A stretch of DNA of 64,000 nucleotides, taken from contig DHHQ01000001.1 in NCBI GenBank assembly GCA_002403375.1, positions 1 through 64,000 on the forward strand, given 5' to 3'. This DNA comes from Thiobacillus denitrificans (GTDB taxonomy: Bacteria > Pseudomonadota > Gammaproteobacteria > Burkholderiales > Thiobacillaceae). Below, piece after piece: positions 36,749 to 44,300 of this stretch (position 1 is its first letter; every line of letters starts with the position of its first letter). Both the position numbers and the translations under genes were made by a program. The notes below the pieces were generated by a model. It was given only the letters and a program-made list of their open reading frames with translations. It had not been told where the DNA came from and ran no database searches.

Positions 36749-38640
36749 TTCACGTTGACCTTGACGGTGACGGTGTTGGACCACAGGCCGCCGGTGTCCT
36801 GCACGCGGTAGCTGAAGTTCTCCGAACCGCGGAAGTTGGTCCTCGGCGTGTAGCTCACCGTGCCGTCACCGTTCTCGGTCGCCGTGCCGCCCTTGTTCGG
36901 CGCCACGACGATCTCGACCGTGCCGGGAGCGAGGTTGCCGTCCGGGTCGCTGTCGTTGGCCGTCACGTTGAGAATGTTCCCCGTCGAGTTGCGGGCCACG
37001 CTGAACGTGTCTTTCACCGCCACCGGCGCCGCGTTGGGGGCCGCCGCCGTGACCGTGATCACGACGGTGGCGGGATCGCTGGTCAGGAGTCCGTCGCTCG
37101 CCCGGTAGGTGAAGCTGTAGTCACCGGCGGTGGCGGTGGTGGCGTCGTAGCTGAAGCTACCGTCCGCGTTCGGGGTCAGGCCGGCCAGCGGGCTGTGGTC
37201 GACCGCGCTGAGCGTGTCGCCGTCGATGTCGCTGTCGTTGCCGAGGATCCCCGGCGCGGCCACGGTGAGGGTCTCGCCTGCGGCAACGCTGTAGGCATTG
37301 TCGGCCGCCACCGGCGGGTCGTTCCCCGGGTTGATGGTGAGGCTGACGGTGGCCGGCAGGCTCGATACCCCGCCGTTCACCGCCTGGTAGGTGAAGCTGT
37401 CGGTGCCGTAGTAGTTGGCGGCGGGCATGTAGGTGAAGCTGCCGTCCGCGGCCAGGTTGACCGTGCCGTGGCTGGGGCCGCTCAGCCAGCTCGCCGTCGT
37501 GCCGACAGGGTCATCGGTATAGGCGCCGTCGTTGACGAGCACGCCGGGCGCGGCGACCGTGAATCCGGGCGCGGGCGGATCCTCCTCGAGGATGTAGGCA
37601 TCGTTGGATGCAAGCGGGATGCCGCCCCCGGCCGGCGCCACCGTCAGGAAGGCGCGCATGCCGTCGGCCAGGCGCCGGTCGTAGATCGGATACGTGTCGG
37701 CCGGTGCGGTGAAGACGGCGTCCACCGTCTTCAGTGCGGGCAGCAGGGTGGCGTATTGTTCGCGGGGATGCGGATACGGGTTGCCGTCCTCCGCGACCAG
37801 CCGCATGTAGTGCCCCTGCAGCATCGGCGAGCGGCTCTGCAGGCCGGCGTTGAGCAGGCGCAGCAGCGTCGCCTGGCCCGCGCTGCCGGCGGCCTGCGCC
37901 AGGCCCGGGGCGGACAGGTCCTCGCCGTTGATGAGGAAATATTGCGGCGCGTAGTCGATGGTGCTGGACGGGTAGTCGGCCGCGGTCAGTCCCGGCGGAA
38001 GCGGATCGGGCACCGGCGTACCGTAGCGGCCGGCGGCGACGGCGGCATGCAGGCGCGGGTCGACCTCGCTGAACACCAGCGTGACCGCGTTGTGGTAGGC
38101 GACGCCGGCATAGGCCTGGCCCGGGAGGGCATCGTGGGTCATGGCGCCGTAGAGGCCCATCTGCACCTGCACCTGCGGATGCGTGCCGCTGTGATAGAGA
38201 TAAGTGCCGGGCTTGAGGTTGTTCCAGGTGTAGCTCCGGGTGCCCCCCGGTGCCGCCTCGGCGGTGAACGAGCGCACCCGCTGGCGTCCCTGGCCGTCGG
38301 GGAATTTCACCGGCGCCAGATGCGCGCCGAGCGAGTCGGTGGGCAGCGCCTGGCCGGAAATGACGAGGGACGTCGGCTCCGGCAGGGTGTTGGTCAGGTT
38401 GACGGTGAGGCTGGTGTCGCCCTCCGGCACCACGAGGACCGCCCCCGGCGCACTGGGCGCACCACCGTTCACGGCATACCCCCACATGATGACCGGGGTG
38501 CCGTCCGGCATGGCCTTGGAAAATGACGTCGCGACCAGGTTGTAGGTTGCGGCGGCGGCGTTGCCCGCCACCAGGGGCAGCACCAGCGCCAGCAGCGCGG
38601 GCGTCGTGCACAGTTTGCTTGTCGTTTGGCGGGCGTTCAT
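36745..38640 (-). CDS. Multicopper-oxidase-like protein with cadherin-like repeats, copper motifs decayed
   Basis: A 631-residue exported protein. The N-terminal cupredoxin-like part (about 32-345) resembles multicopper oxidases, but the HCH segment of its paralogue is here YLYHSGTHPQVQVQMGL (H150-S-G), so the type 1 copper cysteine is absent and no HxxHxH motif is visible. Three cadherin/VCBS-like repeats follow (ADGSFTYMPAANYYGTDSF, NADGSFSYDATTATAGDYSF, DGTVSYTPRTNFRGSENF). It is probably structural or a non-catalytic partner rather than an oxidase. Third oxidase-like gene of the operon. Confidence 0.8.
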   Translation of the reverse strand: MNARQTTSKLCTTPALLALVLPLVAGNAAAATYNLVATSFSKAMPDGTPVIMWGYAVNGGAPSAPGAVLVVPEGDTSLTVNLTNTLPEPTSLVISGQALPTDSLGAHLAPVKFPDGQGRQRVRSFTAEAAPGGTRSYTWNNLKPGTYLYHSGTHPQVQVQMGLYGAMTHDALPGQAYAGVAYHNAVTLVFSEVDPRLHAAVAAGRYGTPVPDPLPPGLTAADYPSSTIDYAPQYFLINGEDLSAPGLAQAAGSAGQATLLRLLNAGLQSRSPMLQGHYMRLVAEDGNPYPHPREQYATLLPALKTVDAVFTAPADTYPIYDRRLADGMRAFLTVAPAGGGIPLASNDAYILEEDPPAPGFTVAAPGVLVNDGAYTDDPVGTTASWLSGPSHGTVNLAADGSFTYMPAANYYGTDSFTYQAVNGGVSSLPATVSLTINPGNDPPVAADNAYSVAAGETLTVAAPGILGNDSDIDGDTLSAVDHSPLAGLTPNADGSFSYDATTATAGDYSFTYRASDGLLTSDPATVVITVTAAAPNAAPVAVKDTFSVARNSTGNILNVTANDSDPDGNLAPGTVEIVVAPNKGGTATENGDGTVSYTPRTNFRGSENFSYRVQDTGGLWSNTVTVKVNVK

Positions 38641-38669
38641 GGCCGTCTCCTCAAATGCCTATCAAATGC

Positions 38670-40037
38670 TCATGGAATCGTTACACCTTCCACGCGGGGC
38701 TCGATGATGACCATGGTCATCATGCCGCCCGGGAAAATGTCGTTGTTGGTGATTTCCTTCTCGGCGTGGGAGTGCCACATGTGGAAGTAGCCGGCGTTGG
38801 CGTTCAGCCCGCCCTGCCCCGGCGGCAGCGCCCCCGCGGCGCCCAGGTAGGGGCTGCCGCTCCAGAAGCCGCCGAAGGCCAGGTCCTGCTGGTTGGGCAG
38901 GACCACCGGCAGGGGCTTGTCGTGGTCGGCGCACCATTCCCTGGTGACGACGTCGAAGCCGCTCGTATCCGCGGTACAGGTGTGGGGATTGAGGGCGACC
39001 GTGCCGTAGATGTCCCAGCCCAGGCCCTTGCCGGTCCACTCGAAGATCGCGTCGTAGGTGTTGCCGGGAACGACCTTGACGGTGAAGTCGGACACCGCGA
39101 GGTCGGGGTTGCCGGAACCGGGAACGCTCTCGAGCAGCCGGCCGTCGCGGGCGATCGTCCAGCTGTTGTTGCCGTGGTGGTGGAAGGGATGCAGGTCGCG
39201 CCCGCCGCCGATCACCCGCATCAGCAGACGCTCTCCCGGGAACATGCGGGGCATGGCGTTGTAGGGCTGGGTGGGCATCCAGGGGGTGCCGGCGCCGGCG
39301 GCCATCATGGTGTCCGGTGCGGCACGGCCGTTGATGAACCAGTACTCGGACGTGAAGTCGGCGGTATTCACCCCCGTCTCCGGCGGCAGGCCTGCCATCA
39401 GGTTGATCGCGACCTGTTCATGCACCTGGAAATCCATCTCGGTGAGCAGGAACAGGTACTCGTGGTCGTAGGCGCTGCCGGCGTCGCCGTAGGCCGTGCG
39501 GTTGGTGCCCTCGTCGAATCCCGCCGGGCGCACGACGATGGCGCCCACCAGTCCCATCTCCACCTGCAGGTCGGGCCGGGTGCCGCTGTGATAGAGGTAG
39601 GTGCCGGGATGGCTGGCGGTGAAGGTGTAGGTCACCGTCGTGGTGCCGTCCGGCGGCGCCTCGCAGGTCAGCGCGCCCGGGGTGCCGCCCGTCGCCGAGT
39701 CGCAGGAGGTGGTCACTCCTGACTGGCCGGGGAACACCATGGAGACCGGCATCGGCAGCGCGTTTTTGAGATTGACGATGACTTCGTCGCCCTCGTTCAC
39801 GATCATCGTCGGCCCGGGGTACTGCATCACGTCCTGAAAGTGCCCGGGATGGGCGTCATCCGGGGCGTAGCCCCAGGCGAGCAGGCTGGCGCCGTCGCCG
39901 GCAGTGATGTAGTCCGCCCTGGCCGTCAGGTTGAAGACGGGGCCGGTGATGCCGTCCACCACCGCCGACGCCCCCCCCGCCCCCAGCGCGAGGGCGGCGA
40001 CGAGCGCGTGTCCGAGTCTAAGCAGTGTCTTGGTCAT
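38670..40037 (-). CDS. Multicopper-oxidase-like protein with partial copper sites
   Basis: A 455-residue exported protein starting at MTKTLLRLG (40037); upstream in-frame sequence is a shadow. The N-terminal domain has YLYHSGTRPDLQVEMGL (H150-S-G) in place of HCH. The C-terminal domain keeps a HxxHxH motif, HPFHHHG (283-288). It ends with FHMWHSHAEKE (HSH 422-424) and PGGM, where Ser replaces the type 1 cysteine. A type 2/3-like copper cluster is possible, but a normal type 1 centre is not. It lies 29 bp upstream of the third paralogue. Confidence 0.82.
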   Translation of the reverse strand: MTKTLLRLGHALVAALALGAGGASAVVDGITGPVFNLTARADYITAGDGASLLAWGYAPDDAHPGHFQDVMQYPGPTMIVNEGDEVIVNLKNALPMPVSMVFPGQSGVTTSCDSATGGTPGALTCEAPPDGTTTVTYTFTASHPGTYLYHSGTRPDLQVEMGLVGAIVVRPAGFDEGTNRTAYGDAGSAYDHEYLFLLTEMDFQVHEQVAINLMAGLPPETGVNTADFTSEYWFINGRAAPDTMMAAGAGTPWMPTQPYNAMPRMFPGERLLMRVIGGGRDLHPFHHHGNNSWTIARDGRLLESVPGSGNPDLAVSDFTVKVVPGNTYDAIFEWTGKGLGWDIYGTVALNPHTCTADTSGFDVVTREWCADHDKPLPVVLPNQQDLAFGGFWSGSPYLGAAGALPPGQGGLNANAGYFHMWHSHAEKEITNNDIFPGGMMTMVIIEPRVEGVTIP

Positions 40038-40063
40038 GTCGATTCTCCTCGAGCCAGCGGCCG

Positions 40064-41317
40064 TCAGTTGATGACGATTTCCGTCATCATTCCCCCGTAG
40101 TCCTCGGTGTTGTTGCTGAGGTAGTTGAGGTTGGTGGTGTAAAGGAAGTAGGTGCCAGGCGCGGCGCCGCCGGTGTCGACGATCACGTCGGCCGCCTCGC
40201 CGCCGCCCAGCGTGACCGAGCTGGTGTCGTAGTAGGTGTCCGTGCCGTCCGGGCCGCGCAGGATGTGGGCGCCGGTTCCGACCACCTTCATCGGCAGGCC
40301 GAGCGCCGTGACGGTGTAGAAGTTGGTGACGCTGAGGTTGGACAGGCGCAGCAGGATTTTCTGCCCCGCCGTGGCGGTGACCCGGGAACTGACCGGCTGC
40401 GACACCTTGCCGCCATTGGCGCTCTCCCCGGTCTCCGGATCGATCGGCGGCGGCAAGCTGGCCGAGTTCACCGTGTCGGGATAGCCGCGGCCGTTCATCA
40501 TGGGGTACTTGTCCTTCATCTCGGCGAAAGGCAGCGGCTGCACGGTATAGCTGGCGTCGTGGAAGGCGGGGTCGAACGAGCCGAGCTGGATCGGGATCTC
40601 GACGTCGAAGGCCGTCGAGCCGTCGCCGTCGTTGTAGACGTAGCCGTACGGCCCCGCCCCACCCTCCTTGGCGGCCACGGTCGAGAGATCCGGCGCCGCG
40701 AGCGAGCCGCCGATGCCGGTCCGGTTCTGGATCGGATCGACGTAGAGACTGCCCAGCATGCCCATCTGCATGTGCTCGGTGGCCTCCATGTGGCAGTGGT
40801 ACATGAAGGTGCCGGGCTCGATCAGGTTGTAGTAGTAGGTGATCGTCGCCCCCATGTTGATGCCGATGGAGCCCTCCGGCATGCCGTCGAACACCGGCGC
40901 GGCCTGGGGAAAGCCGTGGAAGTGCACCGTGTGGGGGTCGAACAGGTCCGGCCGGATCGCCATGCCCGCGTTGGTGAGGCTGAGGTAGAACTGCTGCCCC
41001 TGTTTGAGCGCGATGGTGGGCGCCGGGAAGTTGGCGGCCAGCATGCCCTCGCTCATCGCCTGCTCCGGCAGCACCCCCGTCAGGTCGGAGAAGCCGAAGA
41101 TGTATTGCAGGTAGCCGTCGGCCATCGTGACGAAGCCGTCGCCGCCCGAAAGGTGCATGCATTTGGCGTTCGGATGCAGCGCCGGGTTGTCGATCACCGC
41201 GTCCTGGTTGCTGTCGCCCGGGCATTGCACGAACACGGCGCCGTGGGCGGCCGGGGCCAGCCCCCAGGCCAGTGCCACGAGGAAACCCAGGCGGCTCAGC
41301 GTACAAGTGGTTTTCAT
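40064..41317 (-). CDS. Two-domain multicopper oxidase
   Basis: A 417-residue exported protein starting at MKTTCTLSR (41317). The first domain carries HTVHFHG (129-135) and a complete type 1/type 3 motif YHCHMEATEHMQMGM (173-187: HCH, then His and Met ligands). The second cupredoxin domain (about 310-417) has no obvious copper ligands. It is the only one of the three paralogues with the T1 cysteine, so it is the likely catalytic oxidase. Possible substrates (Mn, Fe, Cu ions or organics) cannot be told from sequence. Confidence 0.88.
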   Translation of the reverse strand: MKTTCTLSRLGFLVALAWGLAPAAHGAVFVQCPGDSNQDAVIDNPALHPNAKCMHLSGGDGFVTMADGYLQYIFGFSDLTGVLPEQAMSEGMLAANFPAPTIALKQGQQFYLSLTNAGMAIRPDLFDPHTVHFHGFPQAAPVFDGMPEGSIGINMGATITYYYNLIEPGTFMYHCHMEATEHMQMGMLGSLYVDPIQNRTGIGGSLAAPDLSTVAAKEGGAGPYGYVYNDGDGSTAFDVEIPIQLGSFDPAFHDASYTVQPLPFAEMKDKYPMMNGRGYPDTVNSASLPPPIDPETGESANGGKVSQPVSSRVTATAGQKILLRLSNLSVTNFYTVTALGLPMKVVGTGAHILRGPDGTDTYYDTSSVTLGGGEAADVIVDTGGAAPGTYFLYTTNLNYLSNNTEDYGGMMTEIVIN

Positions 41318-41374
41318 GATTCGCTCTCCTTTGCTGTCCTGCGCCGGCGGATCGACCGCTGGCGCAGGCATCGC

Positions 41375-44300
41375 TCACAGTCTTTCGTCGGCACCGGCAT
41401 CGGGGGTGGTACCACCGAGCGGCCGCGGATCGCCGTCGACATCGGTGTTCACCCCGGTTCCCGCCGCGCCCAGGCCTTCCGCCGGCGAACCGTCCCGCAG
41501 GTGGTAGTCGCCGAGCAGGCAGGCGCCGACCACCGGGCATTCCGGCGTCGCGACGGCGTTGGTCAGGGTCAGCGGCCCGAAGCGGACGTCGATGAAGTTG
41601 CCGCCCTCGTCGAGCGCCGCTGCAGTGGCCAGGCCCGTCGTGGTCTCGTTGATCACGATGGTCTGCCCCGGCGCACCGTTGACGTACTCGGCCGCGAACA
41701 TCGGATCCGCCGTGCTGTTGCTGCCGTCGTCCCCGCAGCTGCCGGGCTCGCCGAGCACCGTCAGGATGCTGTTGCGGGGGGTCAGGCAGCCTGCCGTGCC
41801 GGTGACCGCCAGGTCGTCGTACACCGCGCCGCTGCCGTCCGGGTTGATGACCGGCTGCAGGCCGAAGCACGGCGTCGCACTGGTGGTGGCGTCGCAGCCC
41901 TGAACCATCTCCCAGTAGAACGAGCGGTTGTGCCAGACGATGTTGTTGTCGAGCGCCGGGTTGGAGAAGGTCTTGTAGGCCTGCACCGCGGCACTGCTGC
42001 CGATCGCATTGGTCAGCGCCTGGCTGTGGGCACGCGCCACGATGCCGGCCGGCTGCGCCGTCGACTGGTTCGGGCTGTTCGCGGCGAAGGCCGCCCCGGC
42101 TGTCGCCGTGCTGTCGTTGTTGGCGACCGTGTTGTGGACGATGGACACCCGCGCGCTGTCCTGCAGCGAGATGCCGCCGCCGGCCAGGCCCGCCATGTTG
42201 TCCACGACGATGTTGTTGTGGATGGCGAGGCGATGCCACAGGTTTGCGTCATCCGGGCTGGCCAGCACGTCGGTGCCGTTGACGAACTGGGCGCGGATGC
42301 CGCCGCCGTCGCCTGCCCCGGCCTGGTTGCCCTTGATCACGTTGGCCAGCACGTCGACATTGCCGCTGCCCGCGCTCAGCACGTTGGGCACGATCGGGGC
42401 CGCACCGCCGACGAAGACGCCGCCGCCGTTCACCCCCACCCCCTGGTTGAAGGTCTGGTTGAACACGATGGTGTTGCCGGCGATGGTGCCGTTGTTGCTC
42501 AGGCCGAGGTGGCCGATGCCGCCGCCTTCACCCAGCGAGAAGTTGCCGCAGACGGTGTTCTCGCGCACCTGGTAGCCGTCCGCCCCGGTGTACAGGGCGA
42601 TCCCGCCACCCGCCCCCTGCGAGGAGCCGTTCTGGCTGATCTGGTTGTTGAAGATCCTCAGGTTGCGGTTCTGGCTGTCGGTGTAGCCGGACGCCGCGGC
42701 CTCGTCGAGCAGCGTGGCGTGGCCGATGCGGATCCCCCCACCGTAGGTGCCGTGGTTGGAGACGATGCGGTTGTTGCTCAGCTGCAGGTTGTTGGCGTAG
42801 CCGCTGACGAAGATGCCGCCGCCGTGGTCGGCCCCGGTGATGGTGAAGCCGTCGAAACGTGCGGGGCGATTGGGGACGAACTCGTTGGCAGTGCCGTTGT
42901 TCGCGGCGTTGCCCACGACGAGGAGGCCGGGGCCTTCCTCGGTGCCGAACAGCACCGGCTCGTTGTCGGCTGCGTCGAAGGCGGCCTCCTGGCCCGGCAG
43001 CAGGCTGAACTGGTTGGCAGCGAGCAGTTCGGCGAGCTTGGCGCGCCAGTTGGCGAGCTTCTCGGCCGGCGCCTTGACCGCGTTGATCTTGGTGCTGAAG
43101 GCACCCCAGCCCTGCAGGCGGACCGGCCTGTGCATGATCACCAGTTCCTCGTAGGTGCCGGGCGGCACCAGGATCAGCGGCGAGCCGCTGTTGCCGGTCA
43201 GGCCGTCGATGGCGGCCTGGATCGAGCCGCCGGGGGCCACGCGGATGACGTTGTTGGCGTTGCCACCGATGGTGAGCGTGACGCCGGTGGCGCTCGACTG
43301 CGTCGGGCTGCCGGGCGTGGCGGTGTCGAGGTCGCGCCGGACCATCAGCTGGCCGGTGGTTTCGTTGCCGGTGGTCACGCCGCGGGGCACGCGGACGACG
43401 ATCGTGCTGTCGGTCCAGGATACGACCGGCAGCGCGGTGCCGTTGAAGGTGACGCTGCCGTCGCCCTGGGCTGCACCGAAGCCGAAATCGCGCATGATGG
43501 TCGGCGTGGTGGTGCCGCTGCCGTCATAGGCCGGATTCGGGACTTCAACCATGCCTGCAGACGTGATGTGCAGTCTCGGCTGCGTGTCCGTATTGGTCGA
43601 ATTCTGCGGCCGCGGAATCCAGGGGCCGCCCAGGCTCGCGCCGCCCGCGCCGGCACCCGCGGCATGGCCGTCGACGGACGCGATGACCGGCGTGACGTCC
43701 GGGAGCTCGCAGTCGAGCGGGAATTGCCCCGGCCCGGCGAAGGCGGCGACGGGCACCACCGGCGTGTCCAGATAGGTGGTCTTGCCCGGCATGTACTGGA
43801 ACGTGTAGCAGAACTGGCTGTACTGCGGCTTGAACATCGGGTCCAGCTCGAGGATCGGCGTGCCGTTCCCGTCGAGTGCCTGGGAGCCGTCCGCGTTCAG
43901 CACCGGCTTCATCGGCGAGTTCATGCAGGCGGTCAGCATGTTGGGCGCCGCGCCCGACGGCATCGGCAGGTTCATCGAGAAGGTCGAAGGCACCAGCGCG
44001 TTGAAGTTGCCGAACTGGTCGCTGTACACGCGCGTGATCTCGCGCCCGGTCCAGTCACGGAAGGAGACCGGCACGAACGAGGGCGCGTGCTTCTCGCCGA
44101 AGGTCGGTGCGTTGGGGTCGAACTCGTTCGCCGTGTCGTCGAGGATCATGCCGACGACGTGGGCGGCCACAGGGACTTCGGTGAACATGAAGAAGTTGGC
44201 GGCGCCGTTCGATTTGTCGACCAGCACGACATGCTTGCGGTCGCACAGCGGGCGGTTCTGGCCGGCGAAGCCGGCGTCGACCGCCTGGTCGGGGAACAGC

